Source of the DNA: Candidatus Sulfopaludibacter sp. SbA3
GTDB taxonomy: Bacteria > Acidobacteriota > Terriglobia > Bryobacterales > Bryobacteraceae
DNA: 64,000 bases
Reading direction: 5' to 3'
Assembly: GCA_945893365.1 (NCBI GenBank)
Contig: CAMDED010000003.1
Coordinates: 1 to 64,000, forward strand
In this document: in pieces, positions 7,952-17,300 of the stretch
Numbering within the stretch: position 1 is the stretch's first letter
How the letters are laid out: every line of letters starts with the position of its first letter
The notes under the pieces: model-generated
The model's database searches: none
Told to the model about the DNA's origin: nothing
What the model saw: only the letters and a program-made list of their open reading frames with translations
Program-made: the position numbers and the translations under genes

Positions 7952-9115
7952 TTAGTCGTCGTACTTGTACGGTCTGGAGGCAGTCGAACCCCCGAAATCC
8001 AGTTCCAACGTCACGGCCTCCTGCAGGCCCCACGGCGTACCGGCGCGGCTGGGCATTGTGAACCGCACCACTTGATTCCCGGCGATGGGCGGACGTGTGA
8101 CCACGTTGAGAGCCAACCTCGTATCGACTCCCCTTACGAGGCGGATCACGGTCCCGACCGCGGGTACGTTCGCAGCGAGCGCGGGGTTGCGGAGATTCGT
8201 TCCGATCACGTCGACCGTGCCCGCGGTCGCCTGACCCGGGGGCGAACCGGGCGCGACGTTCACAATCACCGGAACCACGGCCGGCGCACTGACGTTACGC
8301 GTTACCGTCTGCGTCACCGCGCCCTGCGTGGCTGTAATGGTGGCCCCACCCACGGCGACGCCCGTCACCACACCCGCGGCATTCACCGTGGCGACGGCTG
8401 CGTTCGATGTGCCCCACGTGAGACCTCCGCCGGCAGTCAGCACCGCGATGGAAGCGTCCGAGAACGTCCCGGTCGCGGTCAATGCTTGGGTTGCCCCGGC
8501 TGTCACGAGGATGGGTCCCACTGGGGTGATCGCAATGCTCACCAGTACGGCCGGACCTCCACCCCCGCCCCCTCCCGTCAGCGCTGCGCGCAGCCGAGCC
8601 GTTTGGCGACCCACCACGCTGATGGCCATGCTGTTGAAATCGACCGATCCCAGGACGATCAATGGGTCCTGCGCCGGCGTCAGCGTTCCAGTGGGATTCG
8701 CGGCGTGCAGGCGGATCTCAGCGGTCTCGTCGATGCGCGAGTTTTCGACGATCGGCCCCAGGGGTACCGGCACGGCCGGGTCCTCGCGGTAGTTGACCGT
8801 GACCCAGACCGTCTGCCCGGCGCCGAAGGTCGCGGCGAGGTCGAGCAAGGCTGAGTCCTGCCGAAGGATGATCTCCCTGGACTCGAAGACATCGTGATTC
8901 GAGCCGACGGCCATGCCGCGCCTTATGCGGATACGCTTGGCGGCGTTGAACTCGATGGTCAGATCGGTGGGCGTGATCTGCACCACGCCGTCGTCGAACA
9001 GCGCGTAGTTGACGCGCCGCCGCATGTGGCTGCCATAGAGCTTTTCCTCGTTGAACTCTTCCTGCTTCAGGAACTGGCCGTTAAAGAATCGGACATGCCG
9101 GATAAGTGGTTCCAT
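7952..9115 (-). CDS. Putative eCIS fibre/baseplate appendage with bacterial Ig-like domain
   Basis: About 388 aa from the ATG at 9115; a TTG at 9133 is also in frame but has no ribosome site, whereas GGAG stands about 10 bases before the ATG. The N-terminal 180 residues (MEPLIRHVRFFNGQFLKQEE) resemble the start of proteins found after gpI-like genes in eCIS loci. A run of seven Gly near residue 185 acts as a hinge. A BIG2-type Ig-like domain follows (about 190-280, with LTWGTSNAAVATVNAAGVVT). The C-terminal domain looks like an IPT/TIG-type beta-sandwich. Ig repeats are common in tail fibres and adhesins, so target recognition is the likely role. It takes the place of Afp13-type fibre genes. 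Confidence 0.6.
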   Translation of the reverse strand: MEPLIRHVRFFNGQFLKQEEFNEEKLYGSHMRRRVNYALFDDGVVQITPTDLTIEFNAAKRIRIRRGMAVGSNHDVFESREIILRQDSALLDLAATFGAGQTVWVTVNYREDPAVPVPLGPIVENSRIDETAEIRLHAANPTGTLTPAQDPLIVLGSVDFNSMAISVVGRQTARLRAALTGGGGGGGPAVLVSIAITPVGPILVTAGATQALTATGTFSDASIAVLTAGGGLTWGTSNAAVATVNAAGVVTGVAVGGATITATQGAVTQTVTRNVSAPAVVPVIVNVAPGSPPGQATAGTVDVIGTNLRNPALAANVPAVGTVIRLVRGVDTRLALNVVTRPPIAGNQVVRFTMPSRAGTPWGLQEAVTLELDFGGSTASRPYKYDD

Positions 9116-9136
9116 ATGGTTCTGGCTCCGCAAGCG

Positions 9137-9850
9137 TTAAGGGGTTGTGTTCTCCCAGATCAAAGTGTCCTCGGCCACCGTCGAACGCTCGGCGACGATG
9201 ATGCCGGGGGCTCGGGCGTCGAGTTGATAGTACGTGTGCGCGGGCTTCTCCAGATCGACAATCGTCCGGGTACCGTGCAGAAGGTTGTTCCATACCGCGA
9301 AAATGAAAGGATCCGGCGGGAATCCGTAGGAGATCCGCACACGGAAAAAGTAGGCCGGTGCGTCGGCGAGGAACGCGTCCACCGCCAGCGTCGTGTTCTC
9401 CACACCCAGGGTCATGCCGCCGTCGGGTTCGTCAACGCGCACCTGGTTGCCCACAAAGGTACCAAGGAAGTCCTGCAGCCCCTCGCGTGTGCCCCGGCGC
9501 TTGTAAAGCGGAATGATGCGCCGCGTCCATTCGCGCTTCTTCTGCAAATCCCAGTTCTGGTCGAGCGTAAGCGCAGCCCAGGATGCCAGGTAATCGAGAA
9601 ACTCCGAGCGCAAAGGTTCGCCGGGAGGAGCTGCCGGGTTATCGATGGGAGTCAGGAGCGCATCCATGAACTCGGGAAGCTGGCCGACGGTGTCGTCGAT
9701 GCCCCGCATCCCGAGTGCGTCCTCACGGCCCGACAACAGCGCCTCGAAGATTTTCAGATAGTCCCCGAGGAAGGCTGGCGCGCCGTTGGCCTGGTCCTCC
9801 CGGAACATTCCGGGCAGGTGCTGTAGATAACTGCTGGGGGCGGCCGCCAC
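9137..9850 (-). CDS. Phage tail protein, gpI-like (TIGR02242-type) baseplate component
   Basis: 237 aa, GTG start. The N-terminal half carries the typical pattern of this tail family: SSYLQHLPGMFRED, FLGDYLKIFEALLSG, then LPEFMDALLTPIDNPAAPPG and a helical LDYLASWAALTLDQNWDLQK stretch ending in YKRRGTREGLQDFL. In P2 phage, gpI joins the baseplate wedge to the tail fibres, and eCIS relatives lie next to the baseplate J genes, as here. The C-terminal beta-rich part (about 140-237) is likely the attachment surface for the neighbouring fibre protein. It follows the gpJ-like gene by 25 bases. Confidence 0.8.
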   Translation of the reverse strand: MAAAPSSYLQHLPGMFREDQANGAPAFLGDYLKIFEALLSGREDALGMRGIDDTVGQLPEFMDALLTPIDNPAAPPGEPLRSEFLDYLASWAALTLDQNWDLQKKREWTRRIIPLYKRRGTREGLQDFLGTFVGNQVRVDEPDGGMTLGVENTTLAVDAFLADAPAYFFRVRISYGFPPDPFIFAVWNNLLHGTRTIVDLEKPAHTYYQLDARAPGIIVAERSTVAEDTLIWENTTP

Positions 9851-9875
9851 TATGATTTCTCCCTCACCCGGTTCC

Positions 9876-11489
9876 TCAAGAACGAACGATTGCGAGCGTC
9901 AATTTTTCCAACATCGGCAGATGACGCGGCGCGATAATAACGTTTCCCTGCGCGTCCGCCGGACTCAGGGTCAGCGCGGAAACATGGTCCACACCTTCGG
10001 CGTCTTCGAGCAGACGGAATAATTGCGAGCGGTACACATTGCGGCCCAGCGGCCATCCGCCGCCGTCGAATCCTCCGCTGAGCAGGCTCAGGAACCCGTA
10101 CACGCGGCGGCGTAGTTCCTGTTCCATGGCCGCGGCGTTGCGATCCGCGGCGACCACCACCGTGGCGTTGATCGCCATGGGCGTCAGTTCCGGCTTCAGG
10201 CGGCGCAGGCGCGTAGTGATCAGGCGCCGTCCGTCCAGGAACCGCCGGACGCGCTCCCACAGTCCCGGAGGCAGGTCCACCATGGCGTCCTTCGCCGCCA
10301 AGGGAACGGTCTCGTCCTGAAACTGCGCTTCGTCGAAGTGTGGCGGCGCCGCCAGCAGGATGAACGTGACATAGCCGGGCGCCTCTTCGTCGCCCGTCAC
10401 ATCCGGACGGCGGTTCATCGCCACCGAAGCGCGGGCGATCTTCGGAGCGCTGGCGGATAGATCCTGGAACTCGTTGAAATCGACCGTCACGGCCCTTTCG
10501 AAATCCGCACCGGTCACCAGCCGGAAGGGCGCGCGGAATCGCTCCAGGCCCAATTCGAATCGCTGGCTGGTGGGGAAGAAGTTTGCTCCACCTTCCGCGT
10601 CGGTGTGCTGAAAAAGGAGCGTTACATCCGCTGGCGCGACCAGGTTCAACAGATGACGGAGATCGCCGCTCATGACCGTCAAAGCGCGTGGACCCTCCAG
10701 CACCGGATAGCGTGCGCAGACGATGGGGGCGCCGGCGGGCGGCACGGCTCCGAACGTGTTGTCGCCGAAGCGAACCCGGCTCTGGTAGGGCTCGATCATG
10801 CAGTGTTCCGCCGGAACTGCCGGCAGATTCACGCGCGAGAACTCGGTGAGCAGCGAAGAGACCGTAGTCCAAGCCACGCCGCCTACGGTGACTTGGGGAT
10901 TGGGGTCATAGGTGGCGGTGCGGCTCGCGAAATCCAAGAGCACGGGCGCAGGGTCGTCCGCCGTGAGTCCCAGAGCCTGCCGCGGCGGCCGCAGCGCGAA
11001 GGTCTGGTGCGGAGAGCCGTCGCTCACACCCAGGGGCTCATTGAGAACCTCGAGAATGGCGCGCGCCCGCACCCCGCCGGAAGACAACAGTGGCGCAACC
11101 CCGGGTCTGGTCAGCGTCAGGCTTTGTACGGTTTCGAACACAAAACGCCGCCCGCTGGTGAAATCCGTGGCCAGCAAGGTTCCGGCGGGAATCGTCAGCG
11201 ATGCGGTGGGCGCGGGCAGAGCGGTGAACGTGGCTTCAAACGTGACTACCACTGTCACCGGCTCGGGCGGATCGATCATGTAGTTCAGAAACTTGGTCTG
11301 ATGCGTCTCCGGCACCCGGTTCATCCGGTAGACCGCCATCTCGCCCAGCCAGCACAGTTGCTCGATCAGCATGATTCCGGGGTCGGACGGGTTGTGGTCG
11401 GTCCACTCGCCGGGCGGAATCTGACGGCGCAGAGCGTCCACCAGTTGTTCGTAGGTGCGATCGTCGAGATTGGGGATCTGTATCGCCAT
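9876..11489 (-). CDS. Baseplate J-like protein (Afp12-type)
   Basis: 537 aa. The N-terminus IPNLDDRTYEQLVDALRRQI with WTDHNPSDPGIMLIEQLCWL is the signature of putative baseplate assembly proteins (TIGR02243/Baseplate_J). The C-terminal part (RRRVYGFLSLLSGGFDGGGW, then YRSQLFRLLEDAEGVDHV) matches the conserved end of the same family. The protein forms baseplate wedges that trigger sheath contraction. It lies 6 bases after the larger J-like gene; two adjacent J-type genes mirror Afp11/Afp12. Start ATG at 11489 has no strong ribosome site, consistent with coupled translation. Confidence 0.85.
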   Translation of the reverse strand: MAIQIPNLDDRTYEQLVDALRRQIPPGEWTDHNPSDPGIMLIEQLCWLGEMAVYRMNRVPETHQTKFLNYMIDPPEPVTVVVTFEATFTALPAPTASLTIPAGTLLATDFTSGRRFVFETVQSLTLTRPGVAPLLSSGGVRARAILEVLNEPLGVSDGSPHQTFALRPPRQALGLTADDPAPVLLDFASRTATYDPNPQVTVGGVAWTTVSSLLTEFSRVNLPAVPAEHCMIEPYQSRVRFGDNTFGAVPPAGAPIVCARYPVLEGPRALTVMSGDLRHLLNLVAPADVTLLFQHTDAEGGANFFPTSQRFELGLERFRAPFRLVTGADFERAVTVDFNEFQDLSASAPKIARASVAMNRRPDVTGDEEAPGYVTFILLAAPPHFDEAQFQDETVPLAAKDAMVDLPPGLWERVRRFLDGRRLITTRLRRLKPELTPMAINATVVVAADRNAAAMEQELRRRVYGFLSLLSGGFDGGGWPLGRNVYRSQLFRLLEDAEGVDHVSALTLSPADAQGNVIIAPRHLPMLEKLTLAIVRS

Positions 11490-11495
11490 ACTGGT

Positions 11496-14400
11496 TTAGA
11501 TCACGATCCGATGCGTACCGGAAGAAGCCAGCCTGTTAGAACCGACCGGGAATGCATCCGCCCCAGGCAGGTCGAGGAACGCCGCCGAGACCACGTAGTC
11601 GACCTCTTCGATCCGCTCGAGGACGGCATGAACTTCCGAGAGGTAGACCGGGCGGCCAAACCCGTAGCCATTGCCATCCTCGCCGCCGGTCAGCGGGTGC
11701 AGGAACGCCTCGAGGGCAGCCGCCGCGCGCCGGACCACGACACTGGTTAGCTCCGGTTTCACCGGGACCACCGTAGCCGAGATTCGCACCTCGGCATAAT
11801 CCGGACCCTTGACGAAGATGTCGGCGCCGATGTTGCCAAGCGCAGTCCGCGTCAGGAATTCACGGATCCGACGAAGCAGGCCCTGACTCGGCTGCGGCCG
11901 GAGATCTTCGCCCTTTGGCACCACCAGCACGGTGACGGCGCCGGCCTTGAACGTAAGTCCGCCGCCCGCCGCCGGCGCCAGAGTCGGCAGACAACGCACC
12001 CGGGCAATCTGACTGAATCGCTGCCGCACCATCCATTCATAGTCTTCCGTGGTCACCGCGCGGCCACGGTTCTTGATGGTTTGAGGCCCGAACTCCTGGA
12101 TCTCGTCCAGGGTCCAGGGTGACGCCCCCGCGGAGGCCGCCTGCACATTGAAGACCTTGTCGATGAAGGAGAGCGAGGTCGTCAGCTCCTTCACGGCCAG
12201 AGGCTGCGTGTCGCGATTGGCGGCCTCCCCGCCGCCGCTGAGAAAGCCGCGAACCACCAGGTTGTTCTTGCCCGGCGGAGGAATGAGCGCCCGCGTTCCG
12301 TCGCCGAACGCGGCCTCGGCGGCCACGGGCTCCAGAGTGTAGTGGCGGCTACGCGCACCCGAAATACGGAAATTCGGTACGCGCCTCCAACGTACCCATG
12401 TCTCGGATTCTCCGCTCGCGATGGTCCGCGTTTCGGAGACCGGAAGGGCCGCGCCCGGGTCGAGGCGTGCGGCTGCGTCGTCGGCGTGCTCTCGCGCCAA
12501 CTCCCGCAGTTCCTCTCCGCTCGGAAGCTCCGGTTCGCGCACCCACAACTCGCCGCCCAGAACCGGGCCCTTGACCAGACCGAACGTTTGGTCGGGCTCG
12601 CCGTTCGAGGAGCCTACGATCAGGTCCCCGCGCGCCGTGGACACATTGCTGGCGAGCACCGTATTGGGGTAAATGCCTTTCACGCGAGGAGGATGATCGT
12701 AGCCCCCGCCAGCCAGGCGCGCCCGGAACCACCAGCGCGGGACGGGCGCTCCCGGGTCCGGATCGAGCTGCGCGAAAAGCGCCAGAGCGCCGGCATCGCG
12801 CGGCCCTGGGAACCCGATGGCGCCGCTGGTGGTCAGATCGAACGTCTGGTCGTCAACGTCTAGTGCGGCCCAACCGGTATTGGCACTCCAGTATTCCCAG
12901 GCGATGTTCGGATTCCCGCTTTCCAGGGGTGAGAACAGGGTCGACGGAGGTCCGGCCAGATCGAAGAAGACACTGATGAACACGTCGCCGAAGGCGCGGT
13001 CAAACGCAAAGTACAAGGCTGGTGCGGAGCCGAAGGCCGCGAATCCCGTCTCCCGCCGCTCTGCCAGGCTCGTGAAAGGCGCGAAGGAGATTGCGCCGCC
13101 GCTCGAGGCGTGCTGCAACTGAAAACTGTTCAGTGCCGCAAGATTCGTCAACGGCTGGGGAGCCGTGCGCGGTGTGTAGCTGATCGACAGGCCCTCAATC
13201 GTCGGCACGATCCACAATGGCCCGACAAACCCGCCGGCGGCCGCCACGCCGTCGTGTCCATAGGGACGGTCGCTCAACAGCAGAACCCGAATCCAGCGAT
13301 TGACCACGCCGTTTACTTCCCGCAAGCCGATCCTGTCCTGGAATCCGCTCAGATCGACACTTACCAGCGCCGCGCCGCTCACGCCGATGAACGTACCCTC
13401 GGCGGCATGCGGGGAACCAGGCGGAGCGAAGTTTGAAATCTGCGCCACGCCTCCCGCCGTGAAGGTGAACTGATGATCGAAGCGCGCCAAATCCACCCAT
13501 TGGCCGGACTGGTCGAGGTACTGCCATTGGGCCACGGTGCGGACAACGGTGGGATCGGGTGCGCCCGCGAACTGTTGCACCAGTGCGGCAGACGCGTTGG
13601 GGCGGATCACGAAAGAAACCACCGCCTGTTCCACGTCCGCGCCGAAGGCCGCCTGGCTCGCGAAGTAGAACGCGTCGCCATAGGCCGGACGACGTCCGAA
13701 CGGATAGTAGGGTTTGGACAGGTCGATCCTGTCGCTGTTGGTGAAGGCCGCGTCAAACCGGGTAACGGGAAGCACGGGAGCCGCGGCCACGCCCTGTGCG
13801 CCCACGATGACAGGCGCCGTAAAACTCGCGTCGAACGGCGCATCGAAGTGCGCAGCCAGCCATACATCCTCCACGCCTTCGATCACGGTAGCGGCGGCGC
13901 CGGTCAGCCCGGCGAAGGTAAACGAAACCTGGCCGGGAGCCGGCACGCTCATCGTGACAGGGACGCCGAGACCGGCCCAGCTTTTCAATTTCTTGTCGAA
14001 CCGCTTCCATGTGACGCCCGCCGGAAATGCGCCGCTGCTCAACGTGAAGGTGACGGTCACGTTCGCGGCGTCGGGACGGCCGAACAGCGCGCCGCTTCCT
14101 ATATACAGAATGTGGCCAACATCCTGGAGGGCCGGCTCGGTATCGCTAAAAATGGCGACGGGCACGGCGTTGGCGAGAGTGGCCGCCGCCGGGGGTGTCG
14201 CGGGGACCGGTAGGCGCGCGAACCGGTCGGTGGCCGGGGACACCGTGACGATACTCTCCAGCTTGGCGGGCGTGGCAAAAAAGGCGTTGCGCGTTTCAAA
14301 CACACGGGCATCGGATGTTTGTGTCTGCGTCGTGGCGACTTGCGTTCCGCGCGGCGCTTGCCCGCCCTGGGGGGCGCGTTTCGAGACCAGAAACGTCACG

Positions 14401-14654
14401 GGCGCCTCCGCCGGCGCGCCGGGAAAGCGCTCCACGCCGGTCAGATCGAGGAAACTGAGGAAGTTCTTTTCCGGTACCCGATTCAGCCGCTCGAGCAGTA
14501 GCTCCACCAGCCGCGCGAAGAGATCGATCAGCCGGCGCCCGGGGTCGGACGCGTTCCCCACGCCGGACCATTGGGGCGTATACTGAGCCGCCAGCAGCAG
14601 GGCCGAGGCGATGACTTCCTCACGAGTCCGGTGGTCAAGCTTCGGCGCCGGCAC
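11496..14654 (-). CDS. Large baseplate assembly protein (Afp11-type, baseplate J family)
   Basis: About 1052 aa. The N-terminus has LDHRTREEVIASALLLAAQY and SDPGRRLIDLFARLVELLLE, parallel to its smaller neighbour. A J-like core near the C-terminus contains QEFGPQTIKNRGRAVTTEDYEWMVRQRF in segments, then AEVRISATVVPVKPE and a final LERIEEVDYVVSAAF segment. The long middle is beta-rich. Two GTG codons six bases apart (14660 and 14654) are possible starts; AAGGAGG abuts the first and sits 6 bases before the second, favouring the second. The gene overlaps the gp25 gene by about 20 bases. Role: main wedge protein of the eCIS baseplate. Confidence 0.85.
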   Translation of the reverse strand: MPAPKLDHRTREEVIASALLLAAQYTPQWSGVGNASDPGRRLIDLFARLVELLLERLNRVPEKNFLSFLDLTGVERFPGAPAEAPVTFLVSKRAPQGGQAPRGTQVATTQTQTSDARVFETRNAFFATPAKLESIVTVSPATDRFARLPVPATPPAAATLANAVPVAIFSDTEPALQDVGHILYIGSGALFGRPDAANVTVTFTLSSGAFPAGVTWKRFDKKLKSWAGLGVPVTMSVPAPGQVSFTFAGLTGAAATVIEGVEDVWLAAHFDAPFDASFTAPVIVGAQGVAAAPVLPVTRFDAAFTNSDRIDLSKPYYPFGRRPAYGDAFYFASQAAFGADVEQAVVSFVIRPNASAALVQQFAGAPDPTVVRTVAQWQYLDQSGQWVDLARFDHQFTFTAGGVAQISNFAPPGSPHAAEGTFIGVSGAALVSVDLSGFQDRIGLREVNGVVNRWIRVLLLSDRPYGHDGVAAAGGFVGPLWIVPTIEGLSISYTPRTAPQPLTNLAALNSFQLQHASSGGAISFAPFTSLAERRETGFAAFGSAPALYFAFDRAFGDVFISVFFDLAGPPSTLFSPLESGNPNIAWEYWSANTGWAALDVDDQTFDLTTSGAIGFPGPRDAGALALFAQLDPDPGAPVPRWWFRARLAGGGYDHPPRVKGIYPNTVLASNVSTARGDLIVGSSNGEPDQTFGLVKGPVLGGELWVREPELPSGEELRELAREHADDAAARLDPGAALPVSETRTIASGESETWVRWRRVPNFRISGARSRHYTLEPVAAEAAFGDGTRALIPPPGKNNLVVRGFLSGGGEAANRDTQPLAVKELTTSLSFIDKVFNVQAASAGASPWTLDEIQEFGPQTIKNRGRAVTTEDYEWMVRQRFSQIARVRCLPTLAPAAGGGLTFKAGAVTVLVVPKGEDLRPQPSQGLLRRIREFLTRTALGNIGADIFVKGPDYAEVRISATVVPVKPELTSVVVRRAAAALEAFLHPLTGGEDGNGYGFGRPVYLSEVHAVLERIEEVDYVVSAAFLDLPGADAFPVGSNRLASSGTHRIVI

Positions 14655-15045
14655 GTCCACCCTCCTTCAGATAAAACGGATACACTAGGTTAAACTCGCT
14701 GTTAGTGGCGCGCACGCGGTAGTCGATGCTGATTTCCAAAACGCCCGACAGGGCATCGGTGGCCCCGCCTTGTACGCGCAGGACGTCGATGCGGGGCTCC
14801 CAGGTGGTGAGCGCTTCTGTGACGTAGTGCGCCGCGAGCGCGCTGGTGGAGGAACTGCTGGGGGCGAACACGAGCTCGCGCAAGCGGCTGCCGAAATCGG
14901 GCCGCATGACGCGCTCCCCGCGCGCCGTACCGAGAATGATCAGGATCGACTGCTGGATCTTGGCCTCCTCGGCCGCGAAAACCAGTCCATCCGACGCCGG
15001 CTCCACCGGAAAGCTCCAGCCTCGTCCCAGGAACTCCTTACCCAC
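14635..15045 (-). CDS. GPW/gp25 family baseplate protein (Afp9-type)
   Basis: 136 aa, GTG start. The sequence has the family hallmarks: FLGRGWSFPVE near the N-terminus, IQQSILIILGTARGERVMRPDFGSRL in the middle (the conserved GER.M.P.FG core), and a beta-rich C-terminus. T4 gp25 and its relatives link the inner baseplate to the first sheath ring and nucleate sheath assembly. It lies between the spike region and the J-like genes, as in Afp and PVC clusters, and its 3' end overlaps the following large baseplate gene. Confidence 0.9.
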   Translation of the reverse strand: MGKEFLGRGWSFPVEPASDGLVFAAEEAKIQQSILIILGTARGERVMRPDFGSRLRELVFAPSSSSTSALAAHYVTEALTTWEPRIDVLRVQGGATDALSGVLEISIDYRVRATNSEFNLVYPFYLKEGGRAGAEA

Positions 15046-15087
15046 CTGCCTTGCGCCTCCTTGCCGCCGTCGTCCTGACCGTCGTCC

Positions 15088-15579
15088 TCATTGAATCGGT
15101 CCCACGAGCGGTACGCCGGTCACCAAATGGAATTCGGCGGCGATTACCAGCTTCGCGCCCGCGTCGAACGCGTCCGCCAGCTTCCCGGCCTTGTCGCGGT
15201 TGCCCCCGCCGCCCGCGTCCGCGAAGATGCCGGCCAAAGCGGGAATCAAGGCGAAGTTGCCCGGAACCGCGGTTGCGCCCGAAGCCGTCGGTCCCGCCCA
15301 GGCAATCACCTGCCAGAACAGCATTACGCCGCCAGCCATGGCGGCCGCCGAAGCCTGCGGTTGCTTGATCGTCAGCGCCGTGCTGAAGGCGCCGATCAGA
15401 ATGGGCAACCCCGCCGGAGCGTTGACCGGCAAACTGGCCACCGATGTCATCGCCCCACTCGCGTAGGAATAATACGCCTGGGCCCATTGCAGACCCGCTT
15501 CCACGGAGGAGGAAGGCTTGCTGTCGAAAATATTCGCCAGCGCATCGGTCAAACTGGATTTGTTTAGGGCCATGTTCAC
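15088..15579 (-). CDS. Small hydrophobic protein between spike and gp25 genes, function unknown
   Basis: 163 aa. GTG at 15579 overlaps the TGA of the spike gene (GTGA), with a second possible start, ATG, at 15573. The first 60 residues are helical (LTDALANIFDSKPSSSVEAG, then WAQAYYSYASGA). The rest is rich in Ala, Gly and Leu with three or four weakly hydrophobic segments, and it ends FHLVTGVPLVGPIQ. I recognise no named family, and there is no PAAR-type repeat. In Afp the slot around gp25 also holds the PAAR-like spike tip (Afp10); this protein does not look like one. A chaperone or spike accessory is possible. Confidence 0.6.
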   Translation of the reverse strand: MNMALNKSSLTDALANIFDSKPSSSVEAGLQWAQAYYSYASGAMTSVASLPVNAPAGLPILIGAFSTALTIKQPQASAAAMAGGVMLFWQVIAWAGPTASGATAVPGNFALIPALAGIFADAGGGGNRDKAGKLADAFDAGAKLVIAAEFHLVTGVPLVGPIQ

Positions 15580-16223
15580 TCTGTCTTATGTTTGGTACTG
15601 ACATGCGAGCCGCCGACCATCGGTTCCACCGGCGGTCCGGAAGGGCCCACGCCCGTGGGGTGCGTGTGCCGGTTGAATAGCTGCATGAAGGCGTCCCCCA
15701 GCACCAGGCCTTCCCCCGACCCGGCGCTTCCGATCTTGATCGCGGCGCTCTCCATCACGATCCCGGAAGACGACATCTCCACACGATGGCTCCCGGACTG
15801 ATCCACAATCACCACTTTCTCCGAACCGGGAGTGTCGTCGAGGGTGATCTCGTGTCCGCTTCGCGAGCGGATCACGCGCAGATGGTTGTCGGCGTCCGAT
15901 CCATGCGCGGGCGGTGGATCGGTCGCGTTCCACAGCGCGCCCATCACGAAGGGGTACCGCATGTCGCCATGTTCGAAGGCCACCAGCACTTCGTCTCCCA
16001 CTTCCGGCCGGAAGACCATGCCGCGCGACGCCCCAGCCATCGGAGCCACCACCCTGGCCCACGGGCTCTCCACATCGTCGTCGATCCACGGGTAGCGGAC
16101 CTTGACCCGACCCAGGTCGTCGGGATCGCCGATGTTTGTCACCAATCCCGTAGTCACGCCATACATTCTTCCGCTCGAAGCCTGCTGGGTGAGATCGGCG
16201 GCCAGCAAATCGGCAACGTTCAT
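15576..16223 (-). CDS. Phage baseplate assembly protein V/spike (gp5-like OB-fold)
   Basis: 215 aa. The core YGVTTGLVTNIGDPDDLGRV, then KVRYPWIDDDVESPWARV and FRPEVGDEVLVAFEHGDMRY is the classic gpV/VgrG OB-fold signature. After it a short beta-helical region (EITLDDTPGSEKVVI; SGSHRVEMSSSGIVME) forms the spike shaft, and the C-terminus is Gly/Pro/His-rich (NRHTHPTGVGPSGPP). It is the central puncturing spike. In Afp8 and VgrG this domain is fused to the hub, but here the hub is a separate gene overlapping by 4 bases (ATGA). Confidence 0.9.
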   Translation of the reverse strand: MNVADLLAADLTQQASSGRMYGVTTGLVTNIGDPDDLGRVKVRYPWIDDDVESPWARVVAPMAGASRGMVFRPEVGDEVLVAFEHGDMRYPFVMGALWNATDPPPAHGSDADNHLRVIRSRSGHEITLDDTPGSEKVVIVDQSGSHRVEMSSSGIVMESAAIKIGSAGSGEGLVLGDAFMQLFNRHTHPTGVGPSGPPVEPMVGGSHVSTKHKTE

Positions 16224-17278
16224 GACGAGTTCCTCTGCGCGTCGAAGCGCGTGATGTACCCCAGTTCGGGAGAGAGCCGGTGTTCCGCCTTGACCACGTA
16301 ATACAAACCGCTAAAGCGCTTCCCCAACCCCAGCAGCGCCACCGTTGTGCCGGCCCGCAAGTCCGGATTACCTACCGCCTCCCCTTCGCCGGAGATCAGC
16401 TCAATCGCCATATCGTTAAAAAACGCGCCGGCGATCTGGTCGGCCTCCGGCTGCGACCCCACCGGAATGTCCACCGTCACCTCGGAGAAGGCGCCAAACG
16501 CCTCTTCCGCGATCTGCGGCCCAAGCGACGATCCTTTCATCCGCGTAGACTCCGCACCTACGCGCGCCCGGCCCAGAATCGCTTCCTTGGACGCGGGGTT
16601 CCAGCCGCGCACGGCTACGTCGCTCACCTGCCGCGCCGTGGAGAGGCGCGCGTTGAACCACTTCAGGTCGCGCATGTACTCGAGGGCAACGGCTTCGGCC
16701 AGATGATTGGCCGCCGGGCGGAACACAAGCTTGCGGCCGCTCACGGCCACTTCGAACCGGATGCGTTTCGCGCGCTGCATCAGGAAATCGATATCGCTCA
16801 GGTTGTTCTGCAACAGGTACGGATGCACCACTGCGCTGTCGGAAGCCTCGGAGTCCAGTCCCAGCGTAGAAGCGATCTGTTCGGCCACCTGGCTGTCCTT
16901 CACCTCGACGTAGGCCTTGGTGCGCCGGCCGCGGCGCAGCCGGTGGAGCCGGTCGAAACCCTGGATCTGCACTTGCGCCCCTTGATCATTGGAGTAAGCT
17001 GCGCGTAACGCCGTGATCTCTCCGTCCAGCAGAGTCTTCGTGCTGCCCGTAAAGCCCAGCTCGATCGCGATCTGGTTGCCGGGCTGGAGTTCGTCCGAAT
17101 CGATCCACTTGAGCTGCTGATCCGTCGAGTTCAGCGCGTTGACGGTGATCTCGAAGCGGTCCCCGCCTTCCACGTATTGGCAGACGGCGACCTCGAGCAC
17201 ATCGGCGTCCAACTCGGTCGAAACCGCGGCGCCGTTGATCAGGATGCGCCGTTCCGGGCTGGTTTTTTCGTTCGGCAT
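16220..17278 (-). CDS. Late control gene D-like tail hub (gp27-like)
   Basis: 352 aa. Features of the Phage_GPD/gp27 hub family are visible: an early beta-domain, IQGFDRLHRLRRGRRTKAYV, then QVAEQIASTLGL and NNLSDIDFLMQRAKRIRFEV in the middle, and LGKRFSGLYYVVKAEHRLSP at the end. The trimeric hub joins the tube to the spike. The gene sits between the LysM tail protein and the gpV spike gene and overlaps the latter by 4 bases. With the next gene it makes up the two halves of an Afp8/VgrG-type protein. Confidence 0.85.
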   Translation of the reverse strand: MPNEKTSPERRILINGAAVSTELDADVLEVAVCQYVEGGDRFEITVNALNSTDQQLKWIDSDELQPGNQIAIELGFTGSTKTLLDGEITALRAAYSNDQGAQVQIQGFDRLHRLRRGRRTKAYVEVKDSQVAEQIASTLGLDSEASDSAVVHPYLLQNNLSDIDFLMQRAKRIRFEVAVSGRKLVFRPAANHLAEAVALEYMRDLKWFNARLSTARQVSDVAVRGWNPASKEAILGRARVGAESTRMKGSSLGPQIAEEAFGAFSEVTVDIPVGSQPEADQIAGAFFNDMAIELISGEGEAVGNPDLRAGTTVALLGLGKRFSGLYYVVKAEHRLSPELGYITRFDAQRNSS

Positions 17279-17300
17279 GAAGTCGCTGCTCTTGCTCCTT

